A stretch of 64,000 bases of DNA, taken from positions 26,257,265-26,321,264 of the forward strand of contig NC_092573.1 in assembly GCF_037975245.1 (NCBI RefSeq). The letters are read 5' to 3'. Below are positions 36,401-45,726 of this stretch, in pieces (position 1 is the stretch's first letter; each line of letters begins with the position of its first letter). The notes beneath the pieces are model-generated. The model had not been told where the DNA came from. It did not search any database and saw nothing but the letters and a program-made list of their open reading frames with translations. The translations under genes and the position numbers were made by a program. Source of the DNA: Apostichopus japonicus. Its lineage: Eukaryota; Echinodermata; Holothuroidea; Aspidochirotida; Stichopodidae.

Positions 36401-39400
36401 TGCCCTTATAGGTATATAGGTATCAAATATCTCTCAATACCGAGGTGTAGGTGTTAGTGCCCTGAAAGGTATATAGGTATCAAATATCTCTCAATACTGA
36501 AGTGTAGGTATTAGTGCCCTTATAGGTATGTAGGTATAAAATATCTCTTAATACCGAGGTGTAGGTATTAGTGCCCTTATAGGTTTATAGGTATCAAATA
36601 TCTCTCAATACCGAGGTGTAGGTGTTAGTGCCCTTAAAGGTATATAGGTATCAAATATCTCTCAATACTGAAGTGTATGTATAAGTGCCCTTACAGGTAT
36701 ATAGGTATCAAATATCTCTCAATACCGAGGTGTAGGTGTTAGTGCCCTTACAGGTATATAGGTATCAAATATCTCTCAATACCGAGGTGTAGGTGTTAGT
36801 GCCCTTATAGGTATATATGTATCAAATATCTCTCAATACTGAAGTGTATGTATGAGTGCCCTTATAGGTATATAGGTATCAAATATCTCTCAATACCAAG
36901 GTGTAGGTATTAGTGCCCTTTTAGGTATGTAGGTATCAAATATCTCTCAATACCAAGGTGTAGGTGTTAGTGCCCTTATAGGTATTTAGGTATCAAATAT
37001 CTCTCAATACCAAGGTGTAGGTGTTAGTGCCCTTATAGGTATTAAGGTATCAAATATCTCTCAATACCGAGGTGTAGATGTTAGTGCCCTTATAGGTATT
37101 TAGGTATCAAATATCTCTCAATACCGAGGTGTAGGTGTTAGTGCCCTTATAGGTATATAGGTATCAAATATCTCTCAATACCGAGGTGTAGGTGTTAGTG
37201 CCCTTAAAGGTATATAGGTATCAAATATCTCTCAATACTGAAGTGTAGGTATTAGTGCCCTTATAGGTATGTAGGTATAAAATATCTCTTAATACCGAGG
37301 TGTAGGTATTAGTGCCCTTATAGGTTTATAGGTATCAAATATCTCTCAATACCGAGGTGTAGGTGTTAGTGCCCTTAAAGGTATATAGGTATCAAATATC
37401 TCTCAATACTGAAGTGTATGTATAAGTGCCCTTACAGGTATATAGGTATCAAATATCTCTCAATACCGAGGTGTAGGTGTTAGTGCCCTTAAAGGTATAT
37501 AGGTATCAAATATCTCTCAATACTGAAGTGTATGTATGAGTGCCCTTATAGGTATATAGGTATCAAATATCTCTCAATACCAAGGTGTAGGTATTAGTGC
37601 CCTTATAGGTATGTAGGTATCAATATCTCTCAATACTGAAGTGTAGATGTTAGTGCCGTTAATGATTTGCAAGTGTCACATTTGAATATCTCTTAAAATT
37701 GAGTGGTAGGTTTTAGTGCCCTTATCTACATGTGGGTATCACATCTAAATATCTCTCAATACCAAGGTGTAGGTATTAGTGCCCTTATAGGTATGTAGGT
37801 ATCAATATCTCTCAATACTGAAGTGTAGATGTTAGTGCCGTTATAGATTTGCAGGAGTCACATTTGAATATCTCTCAAAATTGAGGGATAGGTATTAGTG
37901 CCCTTCTAGATTTGCAGGTATCTCACATACAAGATTTCCATGAAACCAGTGGAAATTAATGTTGTCTGACATGTGTGCACACATTTTAATATATATGTAT
38001 TTAAATGTAAGTGTGTCTGTATGTATGAAATCATTTGGAGGAGAATTATGAGGAAGTCTAAACGAAATGGCAATAAACATGCAAAAAACAGTAGTCTTAA
38101 CTAATAAACAACAACATGCAGCCTGATTCAAAAGTACTTGACAGTGAGACATGCAATTCCACTTGAATGCCCAGCTGCATAAAACTAGTACATAGCTCAT
38201 TCTTCAAAATGCATAATAACTTTTCAAGCCTAGTTTTACATTAAACAGAAAGATGCTACTTTACTAGTGTTCCCAAATGAATCACTTAGTTTAGTTACTT
38301 CTGCATACTGCAATAGTACTGTCCTTCACACAGTCAGTTTAATACAGTGTTTCATCTTAGACTAACACTCAATGACTTGGCTTCCACTGCAATGCTGAAC
38401 ATCTGCATGTTAATTTGAAGTGTTTGTTTATGCATTGTGAGATGTGATAGATATAGTACAAGAAGTACTGCAGATCAGGTCTTAAATCATAATTGTGTAA
38501 ATCATTTATAGTAAAGTGACAGTGGAACAACAAGCATGTTGTTTTCAGTTATGCAAATAGTGCTAAAACATTTTGATCCTTGAAATGCCAAAATATTTGC
38601 TTCAATCTAAACTTTGTGTTTGGCTGTAACTGTAAAATTGACCAGGTAATGTAATATTAGCATATACAGTAATTGGATGCCCCCTTAATAATATTCAAAT
38701 AAAGATGTCAATTAGATCATTTTGTCTCCCAAGGTTGTCATGTAATTGCTTACAATTCTTAGAATGTTTATCCTAATTGAGTCATTAATTATGTTGTGAT
38801 TATGGTGGACTGTGTATTTTATATTATATACTGTTGCATATTTAATACATTAGTGAAGCCTTTAAAACTGTTTGACCAACAATTTACATCTGTCTAGAGT
38901 GAAACAAACTTGTGCAAGAATTAGCTTTCAGATACCATGACAACAGTATTGATTACAGTAGCTTTGCTGTATATGACCTACTTGTTTGAAAATAATGAAT
39001 GAAAAGTCCCTCAACTTAACTGCAGCAAGCAAACCAGTTCTCATTTCCATGTACATTCAAGCTGTCCTTGTAGGTTGACATTAGCTATACGATGGTATGA
39101 ATTAGGAAAGCACCTTCCAAAGTGTCTTTACGGTACTATGTCTTGTTAAGATTTGTTAAATGCACTTAGATCTCTTTGTCACCCTCCAAGCAAAGTACTA
39201 GCTGCAAGGTGTAAAGTAAAATACATAAGCATTTAATACTTCACAGAAATAACTCTCGGCTGATAGAAAAGATGATATACTACTGGGCAGGTCCAAGCTA
39301 TTTGCACTGTGACGTACGGGACATTTCAGAGACTTAAATGTGTCTAAAAGTTAAAAAAAATCTATTTTCCAGAAACTTTTTTCAGGTTTTCATATTTGTT

Positions 39401-42400
39401 ATTGCTGCTACTTTATTACAAACTTATGAAGATTTCCTACACTTGCTTTAATTAGGTCCCATCTTAATTAATGTACAGTGTGACGTACGGGACCAGAGAA
39501 TTTTGTGTTTTTTTTGCTAAAGAGCAAAGCTGAAATTGCTCTGAAATTAGGAGGGCAGTGATCAAGCTGTTATAACTAGTGAATAGCCTAACCTTCCAAG
39601 AGCTAAGCTGTAATATATTAGAAAAAAATATGAAGCCATTCCAGTTCAGTGATTACACAAATCAAAATTGTCCTGTGACGTACGGGACATGTGACGTACG
39701 GGACAATTTGTCCAAATAAAAATTGACTATGAAAACTCATGTTTTTATTCCTGAATATACCATAACAAGCTGATTTCTACATAAAAACATTAATTTGGAT
39801 ATGTCAGAACAATGTCATTGGTAATTTCATGCCATATTTCCTTCTTTCGGGGATCGAAAAGAGCAGTGACTGTACTTGTGAGATCATTCCACTACATAAA
39901 ACATGGAATGCGTAAAGTATAAATCTACTCTACACATTCATCAAATACTTATAACATCAATTCTAGCTTTGTTAGACCACAAATGATCCAAGATGCAAGT
40001 TTTGGTGCAAAACTGTCTCGGTATATACTGTACAACACTGTATCATACTCCCCACTATTGACCCTCAAGTTGAAATATGATCCATCCCATTCAAAACATA
40101 CCAAAATGTCCACAGTAACATCCACATAATGTCCATCTATGAAACTAGTACAACAAAGAAAACTCTATAGACCTAATAATGGTTACCAGACCAAATGCTC
40201 ATAACATCAATTCTAGCTTTGTTAGACCACAAATGATTCAAGATGCAAAGTTTTGGTGCAAAACTGTTTTGGTATATACTGTACAACACTGTATCATACT
40301 CCCCACTATTGACCCTCAAGTTGAAATATGATCCATCCCATTCAAAACATATCAAAATGTCCGCAGTAACGTCAATGTAATGTCCATCTATGAAACTAGT
40401 ACAACAAAGAAAACTCTATAGATCTAATACTGATTATTGAACAAACTCATGAGTGTTTGTCCTCTGCAAAAATTGGGCGAGCAAAACTCTACACTTGTAA
40501 CTAAAAATCTCAATGTCTACTATCTAAGTCTGGACACAAGAACATTGTTGCACAGTCATGATAGTCACACTTCACAATAGGCCTACGAAATGTTGAAATG
40601 CAAACTCAACATTCTTGAAGTTGTCCTCATTCAATGTCAATGTTGAATAGCATTGTAGATGATTCTGTATCCCACACACACACACAATTGACTTCCCGAT
40701 AGTATATTGAACAACAACTGGGATGTTGGTGGTCATCAGTCAATGGTTTATATGAAGCCATGTTGTGCTCTTCAGGCATGCAGGGATTATAAGTTGCAAC
40801 TACCATCTTTCAACAAAATAGATTTGCAAGCATTGAAAGGTTTCCAGTAGAGGTCCCCATTGGAGCCCATGCATGTTTATTATGTATAAATACAGGGTTT
40901 CCCCCACACTATGTCCCGTACGTCACATTTTGTCCCGTACGTCACATTTTTAATTTTGATAATTAGATTTGCTGTGAATATTTTTTCAATTTTTTTGGGA
41001 TGGATTTTGTTGAACAATGTTCTTAATTAGAACTTTACAGAATATCACCAAAAAAAAATTGTTCGTCCATATCAAAACTTGAAAAAAAGTGCTGAAAATT
41101 GTGACGTACGGGACATCAGTATTTGGACACTAGCTAATTAGCATACAGTATTTAATTGATGAACCCCCAAACATCATATGTTAAAATTATTGGAAGGAAG
41201 GGTGTATCATGTCCCACATAAGTTATATTCAATAAGTTCATATTGCTGGCAGGGAAATAGAATTCAAAATGTCCCGTACGTCACGCTGCAATTTGAATTT
41301 ATGCAAATTAGCCGGCTGTAATTGTTCGAATAGGCAAAACAATTAAAAAAAATTATGAAAATCTGAAACTTCAATAATTCAGCTTTAACATGACACCACA
41401 TTTAGGGAGCTTCAGTAAAGTTTGAAATTTGGCTTCTAGGGATACAATAGCTTGGACCTGCCCTACTGAACAATAGAATTATTAACATATGTTGCTATTT
41501 CTGTGTTTGAGAAAGTCTTTCACAATTTTGGTTGCGATGTTGCAGGCTCTGTAACCATTGCTCAACTTCATGAATATTAACGTATGGCTTACCAAACTAC
41601 AAATATGTTGGACATTGGAACCACTAAACGTTTTCTGTTTTGTTTTATGCAAAGAACAAATCATGGAAATGAAGAGGAAGACATTGTTTCTTTGGAATTG
41701 TTGGAATTATTCAGAGCTACACACTTATTAGTAGTTTGTACGTACATGGGCCTTACATATCCAACAAAGTCAAACACGGGCTACAATTATTCAAAGTGGC
41801 AATTAGACTGCATTTAACAGAACTTGCCATCTTGTTTGTTTTATTGTTTGTCAGTTGGACAGAGAGAAGTCCTGCAGTCTATTTATTCCTTGCAGTGATA
41901 TTATGTTTGGTCTCCACAAGCAAGCACTGCTATTATTTTTGTAATGGTAAATTTAACTCCATTTCTCTACACCAATCAGATAATTGTGTAAAAAAGTTTA
42001 TAAGGAATTCAAGTTTCTGGGCTTTCTGGATTGTTCTCTGTACTAATTAAAGGGTTTTCATGATAGATAAATTGCATTCCATGACACTAGATTTTCTTTT
42101 GGTAGAGCATGTGTATTGAAAGACATCAGATTTGAACATAATAGGGTGTTCATGTACTCAATGATACAACATATCCTTATGATAAGGCAGTTGTATTCAA
42201 TGATGTTGGATGTTCTCTTCATATATAAATAGTGTTTTTTTCCCTCACAGAAGAAATTTTTATCTTGATAGCTGCTTTCATATTCTGGTTTTTGATTTCG
42301 CAGATATTCATGATAACTAGCTAGTCATTGAAGTATGATGTCTCACACTTCAGAATTTATGAGGTCGACTGGGAAGCCCTCAGTGTTAAGCCAGCTTCAA

Positions 42401-43992
42401 GTAACATTCTAATCTGATTTGTTATTTTTTATTCAAAGAACCCTTATACAAAATTTGTTCCACTTTAAAAGCTTTTTTTCCAAGATCAATATGTAAGCTT
42501 TTCAAACTTAAGGAATATCACAAGCTGACCCTTGTTGCAATCTTTTCTAAGGCTCATTTTAATTTTTATTGATGGCATAGTGATGTGTGAAAGTAGATTT
42601 AAGATGCATTGACAAGTAGTTAAAGAGTGGCAAACACTTGGGAGTTAAGGTGACAATCACAAGATTGCAGCATAAAGAAAACACAGCTTCATAAAATACA
42701 TGTGGATTTTCCCCAAAGCATTACATATCTATTAATTACTAATGAAGTCAGAGAGAGTTATTTGTGCATTTCTCATTTTGGTTGTTTGCATAATTTTGTA
42801 AATTGGTGTTTGTGTGATGATTGCCATTCAGAAGCATATAGCTGGTATGTAACACTGATGGAATGAAACTGTGGTTGGTACATCTGAAAGTTATTGTCAC
42901 TTTCACACAACATGACAAATTACTGTGTACTGACTCAATACAAAAATGAATCTCTTGTTATGCTTCAATACAGTTGATTCTAAATACTGTACTGTATGTG
43001 TTTTAGTATTTGGTACAGATATTACACCTCCTGTATGGTTCATTATATTTGACAAATCTGATTGTAACATCGTTGACTGTACAAGGAAATGGTTGAGTAA
43101 TATTGGAAGGACACAGCGGTAGATAACAATACTAGAGTTATATCATTGGTATGTTTATATATTTTACATACTATGAGAAATATAATTGCACATTTAATGA
43201 TTTGACATTTCCTTGATTGACATCAGGCTTCCAAACATTGATAACTTTCAATGTGTGTTATAAGTTGTTCAGACCATTTAATGAATATACAATACATTAC
43301 AAGAAGGATATTACTAACAGGGAAGGTGTCGGCAGTGTAAATAGGTGTGGTAGCAGCCTTCTTATGATTATGAGGATAAAAACAAATTTACTGATTATAG
43401 AAAGGTTCACATACACTCCACACCATCCCCTCTCCACTCTTTATTTCAGATATTTTAAAGGTCTTACTTTGATATTCTATATTAAATTCTTGTCTGTGAG
43501 AGGTATCCCTGTATTTTACCTGGAGCTATAAAATCAGCCAGACTGGCCTCGATTAGAGTATTCATTTATCAACTGCTGTGTCAGAGTGGCCTACATTAGA
43601 GTATTCATTTATCATCTGCTGTCAGACTGGCCTCCATTAGAGTATTCATTTATCATCTGCTGTGTCAGACTGGCCTGCATTAGAGTATTCATTTATCATC
43701 TGTTGTGTCAGAGTGGCCTCCATTAGAGTATTCATTTATCATCTGCTGTGTCAGACTGGCCTGCATTATAGTATTCATTTATCATCTGCTGTGTCAGTGG
43801 CCTCCATTAGAGTATTCATTTATCAACTGTTGTGTGGCCGCTAAAGCTGGCTGTAAACTTTGTCTCACTATATTTCTTTATTCAGATATTCCTTCCCTGG
43901 CTGAGAGTACGTCACTGACCCAGCTTGTCATGGATGACCGGTCACACTCATATGGAAGCTGCAGTCATAGTGGCAAAGATGTTGTCGACTGA
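15402..43992 (+). CDS. STRA6: STRA6-like retinol (RBP/vitamin A) receptor, 19 exons
   Basis: Multi-pass plasma-membrane receptor/channel that takes retinol from carrier protein into cells (family knowledge). Exons: 15402-15429, 15682-15770, 17272-17363, 17972-18114, 18763-18883, 20640-20694, 21876-22001, 22213-22286, 24760-24877, 25522-25681, 27255-27501, 27887-27962, 29305-29353, 32349-32466, 32886-33005, 33507-33670, 34353-34559, 35572-35940, 43886-43992. All are GT-AG, phases match throughout, and the total is 820 codons plus stop (human STRA6 is 667 aa). Landmarks shared with vertebrate STRA6: a hydrophobic N-terminal pair, a SEAIYVKNLF-KKK loop, PVAGFVFPTRL, FLNVLVGVVAAVVRVMTSLL, NAHSHPVMVSFC and RWHVAYTLIFNPKL. 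The extra length lies mainly in the exon 11 loop and the C-terminal tail. I cannot separate STRA6 from the related RBPR2 type. Confidence 0.9.
15682..15770 (+). CDS. STRA6: STRA6-like exon 2, first membrane segment begins
   Basis: Acceptor TTGAAACAG, donor GTGAGT. Encodes SVPNNNCVGSILWVNFIHYS and VIPA, equivalent to the short extracellular tail and first transmembrane helix of STRA6. Confidence 0.88.
16590..16930 (+). repeat. Interspersed AGGTCA-rich repeat copy
   Basis: Phrases TTGTAAACATGATAAAACAAG, GATCATTTGAGGTCAGCAG and AGGTCAAAGTCTGAAAA match the other copies of this family. It lies in STRA6-like intron 2. Confidence 0.6.
17272..17363 (+). CDS. STRA6: STRA6-like exon 3
   Basis: Encodes ITIIVLLSFLEKRKDERMKS, the end of TM1 and a basic cytoplasmic loop, then FFGLRHFAFIY. 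Acceptor TCACTCTATAG, donor GTGAGT. Confidence 0.9.
17972..18114 (+). CDS. STRA6: STRA6-like exon 4, TM2
   Basis: Encodes LVDNQENRVAYALAFGATAT and LILDLFSG, comparable to the LAGDRPRAVPAAVF helix of human STRA6, then an extracellular turn ending at PWVR. Confidence 0.92.
18763..18883 (+). CDS. STRA6: STRA6-like exon 5, TM3/TM4
   Basis: Encodes ILLGTIGTFEVGVDCYPMFA followed by CITSRNKLVGSIFGFLYTST, matching the YYPLAACAT...LLGSTL arrangement of human STRA6. The donor GTGAGT splits the final Trp codon. Confidence 0.93.
20640..20694 (+). CDS. STRA6: STRA6-like exon 6
   Basis: 18 codons encoding FCFQLASVILCPVVKRGT after acceptor TTGTTCCAG. The first base completes Trp from exon 5; it ends in phase 0. 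Confidence 0.9.
21876..22001 (+). CDS. STRA6: STRA6-like exon 7, TM5
   Basis: Encodes EPRLGEVPTLICIFFLDCKF and a basic loop (KQRLSKSKIT). It is equivalent to the [21 protein letters not shown] region of vertebrate STRA6 by position. The acceptor is strongly pyrimidine-rich. Confidence 0.9.
22213..22286 (+). CDS. STRA6: STRA6-like exon 8, cytoplasmic loop
   Basis: Encodes MVEKFMKTSEAIYVKNLFQK then KKDK. It resembles the SEEYLRNLLCRKK loop of human STRA6. The strong GTAAGT donor is used rather than the GTG two bases earlier, which gives the right phase. Confidence 0.88.
22555..22870 (+). repeat. Interspersed AGGTCA-rich repeat copy
   Basis: Shares the order GGCCAAAGGAAC...ATGCAATGGTG...GTGTGTTTG...CTTGTAAACATGGTAACTC...AGGTCAAAGGTC with the copy at 25910-26410, in STRA6-like intron 8. 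Confidence 0.65.
24760..24877 (+). CDS. STRA6: STRA6-like exon 9, TM6
   Basis: Encodes YYDPVAGFVFPTRLICTFTV and AIICQYQ, matching the human [21 protein letters not shown] segment. Phase 0 donor GTGGGT. Confidence 0.95.
25522..25681 (+). CDS. STRA6: STRA6-like exon 10
   Basis: Encodes LAIVFFRNGLMALKRLFSTI, then a charged segment with a possible N-glycosylation site (Asn-Trp-Thr) and helix EKAVELTRDYGVAA. In human STRA6 the corresponding region follows the YQVALLLL helix. Confidence 0.92.
25910..26420 (+). repeat. Interspersed AGGTCA-rich repeat copy
   Basis: Contains the longest series of the family's phrases, including AGGTCAAAGGTCA at 26201-26213 and a further AGGTCA four bases on. It lies in STRA6-like intron 10. 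Confidence 0.65.
26460..26790 (+). repeat. Interspersed repeat, copy B (inverted relative to copy A)
   Basis: GTTCTGTGAAGGGCTCTATA + GGTCTTCAATGAAACATAC ... GGTAATGAAATCTGCTTCA ... CCCACAAGGGATTTCTAC ... TCTGGTTCTCAC. The blocks mirror those at 5500-6090. Confidence 0.65.
27255..27501 (+). CDS. STRA6: STRA6-like exon 11, enlarged loop and TM7
   Basis: The acceptor ACCATAG at 27254 is the only one giving the required phase. The stronger-looking TCCCTCAG at 27162 leads to a stop in every usable frame. It encodes about 55 residues with several Cys that lack an obvious human counterpart, then VCWWVTSVMAIIITLMMVVH. The donor segment is triplicated downstream. Confidence 0.72.
27481..27600. repeat. 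40-bp triplication spanning the exon 11 donor
   Basis: Units at 27481, 27521 and 27561 each contain the last 21 exon bases, the GT donor and following intron (TTATGTTATAG|GTAAGTCAG). Unit 3 has GTATGTCAG. Using donor 2 or 3 would retain a TAA directly after donor 1. Confidence 0.95.
27887..27962 (+). CDS. STRA6: STRA6-like exon 12
   Basis: Encodes RKHMLRMYKGSKLFLPRDTL and SASESV, the basic cytoplasmic loop after TM7 (compare human [20 protein letters not shown]). Acceptor TGCATTTCAG, donor GTAAGT. Confidence 0.9.
27930..28460. repeat. Decayed tandem array derived from the exon 12 end and donor
   Basis: About eight degenerate units of roughly 55-65 bp repeat the exon 12 phrases CTTGCCAAGAGATAC and TCTGCCTCTGAGAG, often followed by a GTGGTAA-like donor remnant. 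Divergence is much higher than in the other arrays, so it looks older. Confidence 0.8.
29305..29353 (+). CDS. STRA6: STRA6-like exon 13 (49-nt exon)
   Basis: Found by phase and homology: acceptor TTTTATTGTAG, 16 codons TGNLQYCGFQIAYYLS plus one base, donor GTAAAAG. It bridges exon 12 (phase 0) and exon 14 (one base carried) exactly. It resembles the SAYQTAFICLG part of human STRA6. Confidence 0.85.
29980..30490. repeat. 39-bp minisatellite, ~13 copies
   Basis: Unit ATTCCCTGTTATTGGCGTCA plus CACTTTACAAGTTTGTATT in STRA6-like intron 13. Because 39 is a multiple of three, a 243-residue frame stays open through it; this is not a gene. Confidence 0.95.
30860..31060. repeat. Two-copy ~98-bp tandem duplication
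   Basis: AATGTGGATTAGAAG...CCCAAAATAGAAATTTAGTTT occurs twice in succession with small indels, in STRA6-like intron 13. Confidence 0.9.
32131..32348. repeat. Three-copy ~75-bp repeat spanning the exon 14 acceptor
   Basis: Each unit runs TATGGACCTACTAGATAGG ... TCGTCTACAG|GTTA. Acceptors lie at 32196, 32276 and 32348. Only the last continues as an open frame (GTTATGCG). The first two read GTTAAATT, giving an immediate stop if used. Confidence 0.95.
32349..32466 (+). CDS. STRA6: STRA6-like exon 14, TM8
   Basis: Encodes YAIMQGLVFFLSYLFTGGVV then LPFIHFTSRVLHVFINTV, matching the LLVQQIIFFLGTTALAF...LPVLHG helix of human STRA6. Donor GTAAGT. Confidence 0.93.
32886..33005 (+). CDS. STRA6: STRA6-like exon 15, TM9
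   Basis: Encodes PTLIVLVLVFASQPILARTY and FLQKRLDDGDWDKPLAL, equivalent to the [22 protein letters not shown] segment. Acceptor GTATTATAG, donor GTAAAT. Confidence 0.92.
33507..33670 (+). CDS. STRA6: STRA6-like exon 16, helices near the central cleft
   Basis: Encodes FSYFLVFLNVLVGVVAAVVR and VMTSLLLGLFLVMRIDRPIL, the best-conserved block (human [20 protein letters not shown]). In known STRA6 structures this region forms membrane helices around the lipid-facing cleft (family knowledge). Confidence 0.96.
33930..34002 (-). repeat. tRNA-like pseudogene or tRNA-derived SINE fragment
   Basis: Minus strand reads GCTGGATAGTTCAGTTGATA, a D-arm/A-box-like start, then a GCCTGTAAACCC anticodon arm (anticodon TGT if functional, Thr-like) and GGTTTGAATCC, one change from the B box. 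Acceptor-stem pairing is poor, and a T run follows. It looks like a decayed tRNA-Thr copy or SINE head in STRA6-like intron 16. Confidence 0.55.
34353..34559 (+). CDS. STRA6: STRA6-like exon 17, ends in DIPGLA repeat
   Basis: Encodes YKAYVGNLQFLNAHSHPVMV and SFCKILYYKTLLTRKQEKKR (human [22 protein letters not shown]), then a Ser/Thr region and three tandem Asp-Ile-Pro-Gly-Leu repeats from an 18-bp coding duplication. The end plus donor is the seed of the adjacent intronic array. Confidence 0.93.
34560..35275. repeat. Intronic array of exon 17 end plus donor, ~10 copies
   Basis: Units of about 65 bp (some ~71-75 bp with an extra TTCATATTCCGGCCT) each repeat ACTGATTTCTCAG|ATATCCCTGGATTAG|GTGAGTCAA. 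Every unit has an AG and a GTGAGT or GTAAGT exactly 15 nt apart. A few carry CCTAGATTAG or CCTGTATTAG. They continue straight from the exon 17 donor. Confidence 0.95.
35572..35940 (+). CDS. STRA6: STRA6-like exon 18, cytoplasmic tail
   Basis: Encodes the conserved KRWHVAYTLIFNPKLIEMRK segment (human RWGLAYTLLHNPTLQVFRK), then a long charged tail with an acidic EDIPSEEELESPEPSES end. Acceptor TTTTCTTGCAG; donor GTAAGTATT carries one base to exon 19. Reading through this donor gives a different terminus at 36002. Confidence 0.95.
35941..36024 (+). other. Possible alternative terminal exon extension with ATTAAA signal
   Basis: If the exon 18 donor is not used, the frame continues for about 20 residues (KYFSSLFRFMPLKIEEDGS) to a stop at 36000-36002. 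An ATTAAA hexamer follows at 36019-36024. This could be an alternative polyadenylated isoform; the sequence alone does not prove it. Confidence 0.35.
36130..37920. repeat. 57-bp minisatellite, ~31 copies, with 741-bp higher-order repeat
   Basis: Unit ATCTCTCAATACCGAGGTGT + AGGTGTTAGTGCCCTTATAG + GTATATAGGTATCAAAT. Variant units recur in the same order 741 bp apart (13 units; for example the CCAAGG...CCTTTTAGGTATGT unit at 36151 and 36892), so a 13-unit block was duplicated. It lies in STRA6-like intron 18. Confidence 0.95.
39285..41463. mobile_element. Non-autonomous TIR DNA transposon candidate with TGACGTACGGGAC motifs
   Basis: 18-bp terminal inverted repeats GGGCAGGTCCAAGCTATT at both ends, flanked by TACT on each side (39281-39284 and 41464-41467), a probable 4-bp target duplication. 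Eight GTGACGTACGGGAC motifs sit in the subterminal regions: forward near 39310, 39480, 39675, 39691 and 41101; reverse near 40912, 40931 and 41271. The centre has a 250-bp tandem duplication (39951-40440). No transposase-like frame is present. Family not recognised. Confidence 0.8.
39951..40440. repeat. 250-bp direct duplication inside the TIR element
   Basis: ATAACATCAATTCTAGCTTT begins at 39951 and 40201. The two units are nearly identical through AACTCTATAGACCTAATA. Confidence 0.93.
41468..43540. other. STRA6-like intron 18, unannotated stretch
   Basis: AT-rich intron sequence. Short open frames have no splice or homology support. Confidence 0.5.
43541..43840. repeat. ~43-bp minisatellite upstream of exon 19
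   Basis: About seven units of GCCTCCATTAGAGTATTCAT + TTATCATCTGCTGTGTCAGA + CTG, ending about 45 bp before the final STRA6-like acceptor. Confidence 0.93.
43886..43992 (+). CDS. STRA6: STRA6-like exon 19 (stop codon)
   Basis: Acceptor CTTTATTCAG; with the base from exon 18 it reads NIPSLAESTSLTQLVMDDRS to Lys-Asp-Val-Val-Asp and a TGA stop. The ATATTCCTTCCCTGGCTG start resembles the ATATCCCTGGATTAG unit of exon 17 (IPSLA versus IPGLA). Confidence 0.75.
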
Positions 43993-44201
43993 TCAGATGC
44001 CGTACTCTGTCCCAGATCTCCCTTCCTGCATTTCAACAATGTGTTAACGTTTCCTATGGCTACAGTGGACAAACAAAAATCTTTATTTTCATTTCAAATA
44101 TGAGCAGAACTATTTCTTTCAAGCACAATTCCTCAAAACATCATCTAAGTCTAAGATTGTGTCTTTATATTTATGATTGGGAGGAGCCTGCACAAAAATG
44201 A

Positions 44202-44207
44202 AATAAA
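44202..44207 (+). terminator. Candidate polyadenylation signal AATAAA
   Basis: Canonical hexamer 210 bp past the STRA6-like stop. It is the first AATAAA after the stop that I noticed. Confidence 0.5.
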
Positions 44208-44209
44208 TT

Positions 44210-45590
44210 ACTGAAGACCTACTGTAGCACATTAAATTGTTGTGGGAAAGTATTACTTACATGTGTCAAAGTATAATATCCTTCTGCTTTCTAATTAAGG
44301 GAATTGGTTGTTGTCTTCCAAAGCTTAAAGGGACTATGTAGCAACACACTGAGAGGTAAATATTCTAAACATGAACACAACATACAAACAGCACAATTGA
44401 AAACATGTTTGGACACCTTTTGGAATGCCTATTTTGAAAAATATTAATAATGTAGTGATAATATTTGTGTTTACAAGTTTACATCATGACATAAAAGTGA
44501 AGAGGGCAATATTTGCTGCATTTTGGTAGCATCGTTTTATGCTACTTTTTGCTTCACTTCCCCATTGCCTTTAGAGTGGGGCAGGGGGGAGGCAGGAGGG
44601 GGTGTCTAAAGTGGGTATGTGAATGGGGTCTTAATTGGTGATTTAGTTTGCATACTCCAGACCTGTAGAATGTTAGTGTGTACACATGTGATGTGAAAAT
44701 TTTATCTTTTAATTTCCTTCATCTTTTGCATATGAATTACTGAATGAATATGAGACATCTTTGAATTGCAATAGGTTGCATGAAACTGATTATTTCTGTA
44801 GCAAGTCAAACACATAAATACTGAGCTGAAGATGCTTCAAGTAAAGTATATGTAAATTAAAGTAATATGAATATTAATCTATTTAAGATATACTGTTATT
44901 ATGAACTCGTTTTACTTTGAATTTGACTTTGAATTAACATAATACTATTGCTTTCTGTACTTTATTTACATATTTGGTGTAAACAAAGTTTAAAACTTCA
45001 CTCTCAAATCTGATGTCACTTATGGAACGAAACATTGACAAAGAATAACGGTTTGAGGGAAATGTAAGGTAGACATGATACTTTGGGATAGAGTTTCCAT
45101 ATGTACAATTGCACATTTGTCAGTGATTGATGTGTTGGGCACATTGGGTATTCTATTCCTGTGCAGTATAGTGTTATGTTAAATGCTCATGGCTTGTCGG
45201 TGGGATATGATTAAGACTAGAAGGTAGTCGGTGAAAGCCCTTGACCCGACACTGCTTTGTGAGGACATTTATGTCGTCTAAAGTAACAATATCTGACTGG
45301 AATTCTATGAAACACATGCACCAATGCTCATGTAACAACATAACACTGATGGGTTGAGGTTTACCTGTACATTGGTATATAAATGGTAATTACAGGTAAC
45401 AGGTGGTAAAAACTGGAAAAGGGGATTACTTAACACTTGACAGATTCAATGCTTTATTCTGTTTAATGGTGAAAGCAGTAATAAAGTATGTATCATATTA
45501 GCATTACATCCTTTCTATACATATAAATAATAATCAATTTTGGAAGGAATGGATACAAGGGTAGGTAACATATTTATTCCGGCCATAAAT
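44210..45590. other. 3' flank, nothing recognised
   Basis: AT-rich sequence with a short G-rich patch near 44578-44620. No gene, RNA or array seen. Confidence 0.5.
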
Positions 45591-45594
45591 CTTG

Positions 45595-45726
45595 ACCATG
45601 GGTATTCAGTGGCATAGCTACGGTTTCACCATGGGTATTCAGTGGCATAGCTACGGTTTCACCATGGGTATTCAGTGGCATAGCTACGGTTTCACCATGG
45701 GTATTCAGTGGCATAGCTACGGTTTC
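45595..45726. repeat. 33-bp tandem repeat, 4 copies
   Basis: Unit ACCATGGGTATTCAGTGGCA + TAGCTACGGTTTC, four identical copies. Confidence 0.97.
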
